Positions 43,293 to 51,890 of a stretch of DNA of 64,000 nucleotides are shown one piece after another. Numbering within the stretch: position 1 is the stretch's first letter; every line of letters starts with the position of its first letter. Origin of the DNA: Porphyromonadaceae bacterium H1 (GTDB taxonomy: Bacteria > Bacteroidota > Bacteroidia > Bacteroidales > Paludibacteraceae); NCBI GenBank assembly GCA_001653155.1, contig BDEJ01000037.1, positions 1-64,000 of the forward strand. The letters are read 5' to 3'. Both the position numbers and the translations under genes were made by a program. Under the pieces are notes generated by a model. It worked only from the letters and a program-made list of their open reading frames with translations, did no database searches and was not told the DNA's origin.

Positions 43293-45464
43293 ATGAAAAA
43301 ACAGAATATACTGGCAGCTATCGTGATGATTATGCCTGTGCTGCTTTGGGGGCAAGCATTCGAAAGCGGGAAGATATCCCCTTACACAGAGCTAATACTC
43401 AATATGTATCACTCAGAAAAGGATTCGAAGAGTGGAAGCCTCTCGCCTATTCAAAAACGCGTACAAGCCTCCCGCAGCAATGCTTACGTACATGCTTTCG
43501 TAGAGCTGAACGAAGGTTGGTCGTTGAGCGAACTTGAGTCTTCCGGTTTGCACATTAACAGCATATTGGATAACAACATAGCCACCGCACAAATAGCTTT
43601 GCAGGACATAGCCGCAGCAGCAGCTCTGCCTTCGGTGAAACGTATCGAAGTAGGTAATCCGGTAAAAAGAAAACTCGATCGGGCACGGCCTGCAGCTTTC
43701 GTAAATGAGGTGCACGAAGGCCTCTTGCTTTCCAAAGCTTTCAGAGGGAAGAATGTAGTGATAGGCATTGTGGACGAGGGGTTTGAGTACGATCATATAG
43801 CCTTTTACAACGACACCGGAAAAAGATTCCGGGTAAAGCGGGTTTGGAATCAGAACCGCAACGGAAACAGTCCGAAGGGCTTCAGTTACGGAACGGAATA
43901 CAGCGACTCGACATCTATTGTAAAAGCCTCTTTCGACAACTTAATAAGCACACACGGCACCCACGTGGCCGGTATCGCTGCAGGAGCCTACCGAAACCAA
44001 TCTCTGCCTTATTACGGCATAGCCGACGAGGCCGATATCGTATTGGTGAGTTACAAGAGAGACGACAATACGAGCAACCAAGCCAGCTTGATCGATGCGA
44101 TAAAATACGTGTACGATTACGCCGCCTCGGTGGGTAAGCCTGCCGTAGTGAATCTGAGCCTCGGTTCACATATCGGGCCTCACGACGGAAGCTCCCTCTT
44201 CGACCGCGCCGCCGACAACCTGCAAGGCCCGGGAAAACTGCTCGTAGGGGCAGTAGGTAACGAAGGACGGGAAGAGATACACGTCGAGAAGCATTTCCTA
44301 TCGACAAGCGATACTCTTAGAACCTTTCTCGAAAGCTACAATTCCATTGATTTTCAAGGTTTTGCCGAAATATGGGGGGATGTAGATAAGAGCTTCAACA
44401 TCCAGGTCGCTCTTTACGACTTGAAAACACATAAATACGTTTACAAAACCGGGAATCACACGGCAACACGCTCACAGAAAAAGGATTACAGCATTAACGA
44501 TACAAAATTACAAGTTTCAGGTAATGTCCTTGTATTTACCGAACGTAATCCCGGAAATCGTAAAGCCAATGCTTACATATACACCGAGTTTCAGGATTTT
44601 CCCAAACACCTGGCTGTAGCTTTGCTTATAAGTTCGGCGGAGGGCAAAGTGCACGCATGGGCTTCCCCCGAGGAAACCTATTTCACCAATCATAACATCA
44701 ACGGATGGGAAACAGGCAACGGACAATATTCCATGAGCGAAGTGGGGGGAACAGGAAAGAAGATTATCTCCGTGGGAGCCTACATCACACGTGGACACTC
44801 GAGTCTTTTGGGAAAGCTGGCTTCTTTTTCAAGTCAAGGGCCAACCACCGATGGACGTTTGAAGCCCGACGTAAGTGCACCGGGAGTAGGAATCATAGCA
44901 CCTTATTCCTCAAGCAAAAAATTGTCGAGTGAGAGTAGCATTACACTAAAGGGCAGAACTTATTACTACGGCAGGATGGACGGGACTTCGATGGCAAGCC
45001 CTTTTGTAGCAGGAGTACTGGCCACTTGGTTGGAGGCTGCACCGACTCTGACCCCCGACGACGTCCGGCAATTGCTTCGAAGCGCCGCCATCTCCGATGC
45101 ACAAACCGGCAATATTCCACCGAAAGGAAGTAACGCATGGGGAAGAGGAAAAATAAATGCTTGGGAAGGTCTGCGTGAGATGACCAGGACCAGCGATATG
45201 CTTATCGGAGAGCGATTCGTCTATCCTCCCTCCATAGCATGGAACGAAGAGGATCTCAGTTTCAACTTCACCTACGAAGACAAGGAAGTAGAGCTTGTCC
45301 TATACGACCTCAAGGGAGTGCGTCATGCACAGAGCAACTTCGAAAGCATCGGCCCGAACCTGAAATACCGCATCGACAATCATACTTGGATACCCAAAGG
45401 ACTTTACATCATACAAGTCAAGGGGAAACGACGTAATTTTGCCTACAAAGTCTACGTACGTTGA
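43293..45464 (+). CDS. Secreted subtilisin-like (S8) peptidase with T9SS sorting domain
   Basis: The 723-residue protein has a signal peptide (ILAAIVMIMPVLLWGQA) and a propeptide-like region to about residue 140. The S8 catalytic triad is Asp161 (VIGIVDEGFEYDH), His221 (STHGTHVAGIAAG) and Ser566 (DGTSMASPFVAG). A roughly 180-residue insert separates the VGNEG oxyanion region from SFSSQGPT. The last 80 residues look like a type A T9SS sorting domain (ELVLYDLKGVRHA, then WIPKGLYIIQVKG and a basic AYKVYVR end). I infer export by T9SS and attachment to or release from the cell surface. Possible roles are protein degradation for nutrition or processing of other surface proteins. Confidence 0.93.
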   Translation: MKKQNILAAIVMIMPVLLWGQAFESGKISPYTELILNMYHSEKDSKSGSLSPIQKRVQASRSNAYVHAFVELNEGWSLSELESSGLHINSILDNNIATAQIALQDIAAAAALPSVKRIEVGNPVKRKLDRARPAAFVNEVHEGLLLSKAFRGKNVVIGIVDEGFEYDHIAFYNDTGKRFRVKRVWNQNRNGNSPKGFSYGTEYSDSTSIVKASFDNLISTHGTHVAGIAAGAYRNQSLPYYGIADEADIVLVSYKRDDNTSNQASLIDAIKYVYDYAASVGKPAVVNLSLGSHIGPHDGSSLFDRAADNLQGPGKLLVGAVGNEGREEIHVEKHFLSTSDTLRTFLESYNSIDFQGFAEIWGDVDKSFNIQVALYDLKTHKYVYKTGNHTATRSQKKDYSINDTKLQVSGNVLVFTERNPGNRKANAYIYTEFQDFPKHLAVALLISSAEGKVHAWASPEETYFTNHNINGWETGNGQYSMSEVGGTGKKIISVGAYITRGHSSLLGKLASFSSQGPTTDGRLKPDVSAPGVGIIAPYSSSKKLSSESSITLKGRTYYYGRMDGTSMASPFVAGVLATWLEAAPTLTPDDVRQLLRSAAISDAQTGNIPPKGSNAWGRGKINAWEGLREMTRTSDMLIGERFVYPPSIAWNEEDLSFNFTYEDKEVELVLYDLKGVRHAQSNFESIGPNLKYRIDNHTWIPKGLYIIQVKGKRRNFAYKVYVR

Positions 45465-45542
45465 CACAAACAACCGCCATAGCCATGAACACAATCCGAA
45501 ATACGAAACACAGATAACGAGAACAATAATAAACAACAGCTT

Positions 45543-47219
45543 ATGGAATGGTTAGAAACCCTCTTATTCAGTAAAAACATAGCCCACACGGTATTTCTCT
45601 ATGCCCTGGTTATCTCAGGCGGAGTACTATTGGGGAAGATACGCTTCTTCGGAATATCCTTAGGCGTAACTTTCGTACTCTTCACCGGACTTTTAGCCGG
45701 ACATCTGGGCTTCGGTGTAGATCCTCACATCCTTCACTTCATCCGCGAATTCGGACTGATCCTCTTTATCTTCTCGATAGGTTTACAGGTAGGGCCCGGC
45801 TTCTTCTCTTCCTTCAAGAAAGGCGGAATGACGCTCAACCTACTGGCAACCACCATCGTTTTACTGGGAGTAGGCACTACCATCCTCATCTACTACCTCC
45901 TCCCCGGAGGCATCGATATGCCGATGTTGGTAGGCGTGCTGTCGGGTGCGGTGACCAACACACCCGGACTTGGAGCAGCCCAGGAAGCTCTCCATCAGCT
46001 AATGGAATCAGGTGCTATCGAGCAAAGTCCCGATATCGCATTGGGATATGCTGTAGCTTATCCGCTTGGAGTAACTGGCATTATACTTGCCATGATACTC
46101 CTCCGCTTCGCTTTCCGCGTCGACCTGAAACAAGACCACGAAGCCATAGTCACAGCCTCCGAAACCCAGCCCGAGCAACCCGAATTTATCAGTGTCCGTC
46201 TCACCAATCCGCAATTGGAAGGAAAGACACTGCTTGAAGTCAAGAAAATTCTCGACAACCGATTTGTGGCCTCCCGCATGATGCGCGAAGGAGTTTTCTC
46301 GGTTCCTATGGCCAACACACGCCTCAGTATTGGGGATACGCTCTTTATCATCACCACACAACAGCTGCGCAACGACGTACTGACCCTCCTCGGCGAAGAG
46401 TACGAGATAGACTGGAAGGCATCCGACAGTCTACTGGTATCGCGACGTATCGTTATCACCAAAGACAACATAAACGGCAAAAGTATTCGCGACCTCAACT
46501 TCCGGGCCGGTCTGGGTGTGAACATAACCCGTATCAACCGTTCGGGAATCGATCTGCTGGCAACCCCCGACCTCGTCCTGCAGGTGGGCGACCGGGTGAT
46601 GGCCGTGGGCGAAGAAGATGCCTTAAAGAAAGTAGAGGACCTCTTAGGCAACACCCTCAAACGCCTCGACCACCCGCATATTTTCTCTTTCTTTACCGGC
46701 ATCTGCCTCGGAGTATTGTTGGGCAGTATTCCTTTCTTCATTCCCGGAATTCCCATGCCTGTAAAGCTCGGTCTCGCGGGAGGGCCGCTCGTGGTGGCTA
46801 TCCTGCTCGGGCGCTTCGGCTACAAGTTGAAGCTGGTTACCTACACAACCCAAAGCGCCAATCTGATGCTCCGCGAAATCGGTATTTCTCTCTTCCTGGC
46901 CAGCGTGGGACTTGCCTCCGGAGGGCGATTCGTGGAGACCGTACTATCCGCACAGGGTATCACCTGGGTAGCATGCGGCTTTCTCATTACTCTCCTCCCC
47001 TTACTCATTACCGGAGGTATTGCTCGGCGTTTCTTAAAGCTTAACTACTACAGTCTTATGGGCTTGTTAGCAGGAAGCATGACGGATCCTCCCGCATTGG
47101 CCTATGCCGGATCCATCTCGGAGAACGATGCGCCGGCCGTTTCCTACTCCACGGTCTATCCTCTAACGATGTTCCTGCGTGTTATCTCCGCACAAGTGCT
47201 CATACTCAGTTTCGCTTGA
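45543..47219 (+). CDS. AspT/YidE/YbjL-family putative transporter
   Basis: The 558-residue inner-membrane protein shows the duplication typical of the AspT/YidE/YbjL antiporter family. An N-terminal membrane block (ALVISGGVLLGKIRFFG, FTGLLAGHLGFGV, LILFIFSIGLQVGPGFFSSF) precedes two cytosolic TrkA_C/RCK_C-like domains (about 205-375). A second membrane block follows, with ISLFLASVGLASGGRFVETV and GLLAGSMTDPPALAYAG. GVLSGAVTNTPGLGAAQEAL is the matching repeat motif of the first half. The substrate is unknown; family members include an aspartate:alanine exchanger. A terminator follows. Confidence 0.9.
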   Translation: MEWLETLLFSKNIAHTVFLYALVISGGVLLGKIRFFGISLGVTFVLFTGLLAGHLGFGVDPHILHFIREFGLILFIFSIGLQVGPGFFSSFKKGGMTLNLLATTIVLLGVGTTILIYYLLPGGIDMPMLVGVLSGAVTNTPGLGAAQEALHQLMESGAIEQSPDIALGYAVAYPLGVTGIILAMILLRFAFRVDLKQDHEAIVTASETQPEQPEFISVRLTNPQLEGKTLLEVKKILDNRFVASRMMREGVFSVPMANTRLSIGDTLFIITTQQLRNDVLTLLGEEYEIDWKASDSLLVSRRIVITKDNINGKSIRDLNFRAGLGVNITRINRSGIDLLATPDLVLQVGDRVMAVGEEDALKKVEDLLGNTLKRLDHPHIFSFFTGICLGVLLGSIPFFIPGIPMPVKLGLAGGPLVVAILLGRFGYKLKLVTYTTQSANLMLREIGISLFLASVGLASGGRFVETVLSAQGITWVACGFLITLLPLLITGGIARRFLKLNYYSLMGLLAGSMTDPPALAYAGSISENDAPAVSYSTVYPLTMFLRVISAQVLILSFA

Positions 47220-47252
47220 CGAAGATTCGCTCCTGAAGCCTTAGTTACAACT

Positions 47253-47289
47253 ACGGGCTGTGCCATAAACTAAAGATGACACAGCCCGT
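47253..47289 (+). terminator. Terminator of the AspT/YidE-like gene
   Basis: ACGGGCTGTG (47253-47262) pairs with CACAGCCCGT (47280-47289), followed by AAGTTTTATCC. It lies 33 nt after the stop codon. Confidence 0.82.
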
Positions 47290-47541
47290 AAGTTTTATCC
47301 GAGCCAAACAAGGAGAATAAATTGATAACGAGTGATAACAGAAGGAATAAGAATCCAGGTCTTTATCGGCTTAATCCTCACAACAAAAAAAAAGCAACTT
47401 GCTCGTTTTCAAAGGAATGGGAATAGCTTTATCTCACATACCCGATATTTTTCAGAAGGAGGGTCTTCCTACATCTCAATACCTCTGTTAGATGCCGACC
47501 GGAGTCCGGCCGGTTTCTAACAGGCATATAACGACGAACAA
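47290..47541. other. Intergenic region without a supported gene
   Basis: The region holds a short open frame (47332-47520) that begins GTG or similar and has no recognisable motif, and an imperfect hairpin at 47487-47521 (GTTAGA...TCTAAC with a GC-rich inner stem). The hairpin could end the minus-strand operon, but has no T run on that strand. Confidence 0.5.
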
Positions 47542-48723
47542 TCAACGCAGGGGAGCGGCGTAAGTAAAACGGTGCTGCGGGATGAGCTCCGGATGTAGAA
47601 TGGCAATAACATCAGCCAGTAACAGATCGGGACGTAACACGGCACCTTCCCAGAAGTCGTTGGCGCCGGAGGGTAAACGGCGCCGGTTGAAGTTATAGAT
47701 CTTCCCTTCCTTAAAGGGAGTAAAAAGTGCGTAATGAGAGTTGGCGGCTAAAAGTTCCTCACGCGAATCGAAATTGCAGTTCAGCCAGACCTCAGCTTTG
47801 GCAAAGTGCAACAGAGCGCTCTCGACGGTCAGCGGTATGCTCCCCGAAGCCTGCTCGGAAGCGAAACAATAGTTAGCTCCTGCGTCGGCGAAGAGTTCGG
47901 CCATGAAACTATTGCCGGGCGGGACGTACCAAGTTCCACGAAAATCGGAACCCGTCATCAATTCGGGCCGCTCCTGCTTTGCAGCAGCCCGTTCGCGCAA
48001 ACTCAGGTAGCCTGCCTCCACTTCGTCGAAAAGACTGTCGGCAAGAGCCTCTTTTCCATACAGCGCCCCCATGAACTTAATCCACTCCGCCCGTCCCAGG
48101 AGCGAACTTTCCATCCACTCGTTGTTATACAGCACCACTATTCCCGCTGCAGCAATGCGTTCTACATTCGGATCGCTGGCATTCATTCCACTCAGCATCA
48201 GCACTTCAGGTTTAAGGTTCAGGCAGGTCTCTACTCCAATACGGAAGGGATCGCCCAAGTCGACCATCCGGCCGGCTTCCCAGCGCTTGCGTAACTCGGC
48301 ATTATACAGCAAACCCGGCGAACAAAAGCCTTTGAGACTTTCTAACTCTCCGAGGCTGTCGAGGAAAGCCACATGTGTTACCGAAGCCGAAGCCAAGCTC
48401 CGCAAGGGAATCCGTATCCGAAGACCGTCGGCAGGAGTTTCTTGCCCCTCATCCTCCACCAAATAATAGCAAGCATGCTTGCCTCCTTCGGTCCGAGGGT
48501 CACGAACCGTCAGGCGTTTGTAGCCATCAAACTCCGTTAACGTAAATCCTTCGGCATACTTCAGCGATAAAGTCTTCCCCTCTGCTACAGTTTCACTCCC
48601 TTTATTACGGGTCCCTTGCGCACAGGCAATCAGAGCAAGCGCTACGAAGAGGTAGAGCGGCATAATAGACATCCGCAAAGGTAATTTTCTTTTATATCCC
48701 GGCACATTACATATCCGTTTCAT
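47542..48723 (-). CDS. ABC transporter substrate-binding lipoprotein (BtuF/FepB-like fold)
   Basis: The 393-residue lipoprotein (signal LYLFVALALIAC) has a class III periplasmic-binding fold of the iron-siderophore/cobalamin group. Visible are CYYLVEDEG, RIRIPLRSLASASVTHVAFL, the KPEVLMLSGMNASDPNVERI lobe-linking region, IVVLYNNEWMESSLLGRAEW and a C-terminal lobe with LFADAGANYCFA. No permease or ATPase gene lies next to it. Iron complexes, haem or cobalamin are all possible ligands. I cannot choose from sequence. It follows the thioredoxin-like lipoprotein by 33 nt. The start is the ATG at 48723; the longer frame begins with TTG at 48729. Confidence 0.82.
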   Translation of the reverse strand: MKRICNVPGYKRKLPLRMSIMPLYLFVALALIACAQGTRNKGSETVAEGKTLSLKYAEGFTLTEFDGYKRLTVRDPRTEGGKHACYYLVEDEGQETPADGLRIRIPLRSLASASVTHVAFLDSLGELESLKGFCSPGLLYNAELRKRWEAGRMVDLGDPFRIGVETCLNLKPEVLMLSGMNASDPNVERIAAAGIVVLYNNEWMESSLLGRAEWIKFMGALYGKEALADSLFDEVEAGYLSLRERAAAKQERPELMTGSDFRGTWYVPPGNSFMAELFADAGANYCFASEQASGSIPLTVESALLHFAKAEVWLNCNFDSREELLAANSHYALFTPFKEGKIYNFNRRRLPSGANDFWEGAVLRPDLLLADVIAILHPELIPQHRFTYAAPLR

Positions 48724-48756
48724 AAACAATCTTTTTAGCGGCTATAATTTGAAAAA

Positions 48757-49887
48757 CTACAATAAAAGACCAATCTGCGCATCAACATCCTTCAAGGAGT
48801 CGAAACGCCCCACAATATTTCCTCCACGATCCATCAGAAAAAGCGTGGGCAATGTGCTTACGTTGTACCAAGAGGCAGCACGCCCATCTCCATCCCGCAC
48901 ACAGATCCAGGGCAACTCCTCTACCGAAGCCTCCCATAATAAGCGGTTTCGTGCTACGGCAACCTGATAAATCTCAAATCCTCGCCCGCGGTATTTATTA
49001 TAGAGGGCTCTCAGTTCAAAAACGTAATTCACACTTCCCTCCATCTCATAAGACGAGAAATCAAGTAACACGACCTTCCCCTGGAGATCGGAGAGCTTCT
49101 TAAGCTGCTCCTCACTGTCGGGTAAAACGATATCGATATAACCTTTTCCGGCACTTGCTTCAAGTTCCTTCCAGGCAGCACGCTCCTTCTCTTCACGCGC
49201 AGCCCGAATGCCATCCATAGCCCAGTTATAGAGATTCTTACTACGCACGTAGTTCGGCATGAAGTAGTGGTAAGCCGTAGCCACTGCATTGATATACGCT
49301 TGGTCTGCTTTTACATAGGGGGAGAACAGGAAACGGCCGTTCACTTGCTGGTAAATTGCAAAGTAGGCCGCCGTGGATTGCGGATTGTCCAAGACCAGCT
49401 TTTGAGCTTTTTCTTTATGCAGCTTGATCTCACGCTCCAAATCTTCCTCACTTTGACGGCGCAACGAAGGCTCTTTCACGGTCTCCAAAGCCGATATTTT
49501 ACGGCTAATCTGTGCTGCCGACTTGCGCAAGTCCTGTATGGAGTTCGAAGCCTCCGAACCACTGATGCGATAGTCTTGAGAAAAACCTGCACAATCTGCC
49601 TCCACATGAATGGTCTCTGTTGAGTCCACAGCAAAGATCAAAGACTTGTTATCGAGGCGCAAACTATAAAAGTCCGGATATTCAGGCGCTGCCTCCTTAA
49701 ACTTAAAAGTTCCTTTCTCCGACAACTTAACGGAGTCAAGCACTCGGTTTCCGAGCAGTCCGGCATATTCCAAATAGAGCATCTTACCAGCGGCATCCGC
49801 GATGGATCCGGTGAGTGTAAATTGTCTATCACCACTACAAGAAACTAATACAAAGCTTACGGCAGCAAAAAACAATATTCGTTTCAT
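48757..49887 (-). CDS. Thioredoxin-fold lipoprotein (DUF4369-TlpA type) without a CXXC motif
   Basis: The 376-residue lipoprotein (signal FFAAVSFVLVSC) has an N-terminal DUF4369 domain (FTLTGSIADAAGKMLYLEY to about residue 110). A charged helical linker follows, then a C-terminal thioredoxin-like domain (GKVVLLDFSSYEMEGSVNY, FEIYQVAVARNRLLWE, cis-proline loop NVSTLPTLFLMDRGG). Where TlpA enzymes carry CxxC, this protein has YEMEGS, so it should not be a thiol oxidoreductase. It heads the operon with the binding lipoprotein and has a good promoter. The cargo or partner is unknown. Start is the ATG at 49887. Confidence 0.85.
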   Translation of the reverse strand: MKRILFFAAVSFVLVSCSGDRQFTLTGSIADAAGKMLYLEYAGLLGNRVLDSVKLSEKGTFKFKEAAPEYPDFYSLRLDNKSLIFAVDSTETIHVEADCAGFSQDYRISGSEASNSIQDLRKSAAQISRKISALETVKEPSLRRQSEEDLEREIKLHKEKAQKLVLDNPQSTAAYFAIYQQVNGRFLFSPYVKADQAYINAVATAYHYFMPNYVRSKNLYNWAMDGIRAAREEKERAAWKELEASAGKGYIDIVLPDSEEQLKKLSDLQGKVVLLDFSSYEMEGSVNYVFELRALYNKYRGRGFEIYQVAVARNRLLWEASVEELPWICVRDGDGRAASWYNVSTLPTLFLMDRGGNIVGRFDSLKDVDAQIGLLL

Positions 49888-50009
49888 TACAAAATCTAAG
49901 AATTTCAAAATTGACGTTACAACAACTCGTGTAGAGCAAAAAACGAAGAGGAAAGACCTCTTGCCAAGAGGGAAGTAAAAAAAGCCCCTTTCCCCTTCTC
50001 TTCAAAAGG

Positions 50010-50041
50010 CAAAAATAAAGCTATTTTCGTGTTTCTGCAAA
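50010..50041 (-). promoter_or_regulatory. Promoter of the thioredoxin-like/binding-protein operon
   Basis: TTTG (50041-50038), 20 bp, then TATTTTTG (50017-50010) on the minus strand is a near-ideal Bacteroidetes promoter, giving a leader of about 120 nt before the ATG at 49887. That leader holds no motif that I recognise. Confidence 0.7.
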
Positions 50042-50060
50042 GTTTTCTTCAGCAAAAACA

Positions 50061-50098
50061 GAGAAGCGGAAAACAGTTCTCTCTGCCTCCCGCTTCTC
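50061..50098 (-). terminator. Terminator of fabI
   Basis: GAGAAGCGG (50061-50069) pairs perfectly with CCGCTTCTC (50090-50098). On the minus strand it is followed by TGTTTTTG. It lies 28 nt after the fabI stop. Confidence 0.75.
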
Positions 50099-50126
50099 CG
50101 CATCACAGCAAACAGCCTAAAGGCTA

Positions 50127-50984
50127 TCAACCATAAACAATACGTCCTTCTTCGTCTTTAAACTCGTCAAAACCTTTCTCGTACTGCATCATAGCACGGA
50201 GACTCATTCCCATGCTTGAGAAGCCGCCGTCGTGATACAGATTTTGCATCGTCACCTTTCGGGTCAAATCACTGAACATCACTACGCAATAGTTGGCACA
50301 ATCGTCGGCGTCGGCATTGCCGAGGGGCGACATCCGTTCCGCAAAGTCAAGCAACTTATCGATGCCTTTCACGCCGCTTCCGGCCGTAGTCATCGTAGGC
50401 GACTGCGATATACTGTTTACTCTCACATTTTTCTCACGTCCGTAAATATATCCGAAGCTACGCGTTATAGATTCAAGCATAGCCTTGGCATCGGCCATAT
50501 CGTTGTATCCGAACATAGTACGTTGTGCAGCCATGTATGTCAAGGTAAGGACCGACCCCCACTCGTTTATTGCATCCATTTTCTTAGCCACTTGAAGCAT
50601 TTTATGGAAAGAGATTGCCGATACGTCGATTGTAGTATTTAGCATGCTGTAGTCCAAATCGTCGTAAGAACGCTTTTTACGTACGTTGGGAGACATCCCG
50701 ATGGAGTGAAGTACAAAATCCACCTTACCACCGAGGACTTCCATCGACTGGGCAAACAAATTCTCGATATCCTCCACCTTCGTGGCATCTGCAGGAATCA
50801 ACTTGGCATTCAGCTTTTCAGCCAAATCGGTCGTAGCTCCCATACGAACTGCCAGCGGCGTATTCGTCAACGTGATGGTCGCTCCTTCTTCCACTACCCG
50901 CTCGGCAACCTTCCAAGCGATGGACATATCGTTCAAAGCACCAAAAATAATTCCTTTCTTACCTTTCAATAAATTATTAGCCAT
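50127..50984 (-). CDS. fabI: Enoyl-[acyl-carrier-protein] reductase [NADH]
   Basis: FabI performs the last reduction in each cycle of fatty-acid elongation. The 285-residue short-chain dehydrogenase has KKGIIFGALNDMSIAWKVAE at the nucleotide site, DFVLHSIGMSPNVR and the catalytic tyrosines and lysine in the FabI Tyr-X6-Lys pattern (YMAAQRTMFGYNDMADAK). NSISQSPTMTTAGSGVKG is the substrate loop. The monocistronic gene has a -7 box TATTTTTG at 51017-51010 and lies divergently from mraZ across a 416-bp gap. Confidence 0.95.
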   Translation of the reverse strand: MANNLLKGKKGIIFGALNDMSIAWKVAERVVEEGATITLTNTPLAVRMGATTDLAEKLNAKLIPADATKVEDIENLFAQSMEVLGGKVDFVLHSIGMSPNVRKKRSYDDLDYSMLNTTIDVSAISFHKMLQVAKKMDAINEWGSVLTLTYMAAQRTMFGYNDMADAKAMLESITRSFGYIYGREKNVRVNSISQSPTMTTAGSGVKGIDKLLDFAERMSPLGNADADDCANYCVVMFSDLTRKVTMQNLYHDGGFSSMGMSLRAMMQYEKGFDEFKDEEGRIVYG

Positions 50985-51400
50985 ATTCTTTTACTTTATT
51001 TTTTCGGCACAAAAATACAAAGAATGTGCAAATTCAGCTAATCTTCTTCCCTTTTTATTCATAAAAAACATTTACATCACTGTTTATCAACACACGAGTA
51101 AAGCACAAGATCAGGATAAAAGCAGAAGTAGAAGATCCGATAAGCGAGTAGACAAAGCTCTGCAAGCTTTCACAACAATCTAAGCAGCAAAATACACCCC
51201 ACTTTTCACCACAAAAATCAAACAATACATAAAATTAATATAATTAATTATTTAGGAACAAAAATTGTTGTAAAAAACAACACAAAAAAGGATTAAAGTT
51301 AATTCTAATCCCCTGTTCATAACTTTTGTGGTGAAAAGTGGGGATTTTGTAGAATAAATAGCTATCTTTACCGCTGGAAATTCAAAGGATTCATGATATT
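50985..51400. other. fabI-mraZ divergent intergenic region (416 bp)
   Basis: The region is AT-rich and has no credible gene; a frame through it lacks family features. It holds the fabI -7 box (51017-51010) and an inverted pair of 20-bp repeats with MraZ-like boxes. It also has two degenerate copies, near 51167 and 51265, and a TATCTTTA that may be the mraZ -7 at 51363-51370. Confidence 0.6.
51197..51343. repeat. Perfect 20-bp inverted repeat upstream of mraZ (probable MraZ operator)
   Basis: CCCCACTTTTCACCACAAAA (51197-51216) is the exact reverse complement of 51324-51343. Each arm contains two GTGG-type boxes, one helical turn apart (TTTTGTGGTG then AAAAGTGGGG). MraZ is known to bind direct repeats of GTGGG/TGGG-like boxes upstream of its own gene, spaced about 10 bp, so autoregulation is the natural reading. 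The right arm lies 20 bp before the candidate -7 of mraZ. The left arm, 107 bp away in opposite orientation, suggests cooperative binding or looping. Confidence 0.7.
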
Positions 51401-51883
51401 ATGTCCACATTCATAGGAAGATACGATGCAAAAGCAGATGCAAAAGGAAGGATATTCCTGCCCTCGAACTACCGCAAACTACTGCCTCAGAGCGAGAAAG
51501 AGCGCGTAGTCATGCAACGGGATATAGAGAATCTCTGCATCATTTTCTATCCCGAACATATATGGAACAAGCGCTTGGAGGACTTTAAATCCCGGCTAGA
51601 CGAATGGAATCCGGAAGATCAGTTGCTGCTGATGCAATTCGTATCGGATGCTGAATGGCTGGATATCGATTCGCAGGGGAGGGTGTTAATTTCAAAAAAG
51701 CACCTTCAAAACATACAGGTAGAACAAAACGAGGTCGTGTTTTTAGGCATGATAGACCGTTTCGCATTGTGGGGAAAAGCGCGTTACGAGGAAACAAAAA
51801 TGCCACAGACGGATTTTGCTGCGCTGCTCAAAGAAAAAATGAGAAGAAAAGAAAACGAAACAAAGGCCAACTCCGAAAAATAA
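51401..51883 (+). CDS. mraZ: Transcriptional regulator MraZ
   Basis: MraZ is a DNA-binding AbrB-like ring protein that represses the dcw cluster by binding repeats upstream of itself. The 160-residue protein has two MraZ halves. The first is YDAKADAKGRIFLPSNYRKL, the second EWLDIDSQGRVLISKKHLQN. Each carries the DxxGR DNA-binding motif, with an extra C-terminal basic tail (KEKMRRKENETKANSEK). It begins the cluster and overlaps no other gene. It is 7 nt before rsmH. Confidence 0.95.
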   Translation: MSTFIGRYDAKADAKGRIFLPSNYRKLLPQSEKERVVMQRDIENLCIIFYPEHIWNKRLEDFKSRLDEWNPEDQLLLMQFVSDAEWLDIDSQGRVLISKKHLQNIQVEQNEVVFLGMIDRFALWGKARYEETKMPQTDFAALLKEKMRRKENETKANSEK

Positions 51884-51890
51884 CAAGAAG

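Noticed and set aside
47332-47520. 62-residue plus-strand frame after the AspT/YidE-like gene
   Set aside because: No recognisable motif, no promoter box and it lies between a terminator and a hairpin.
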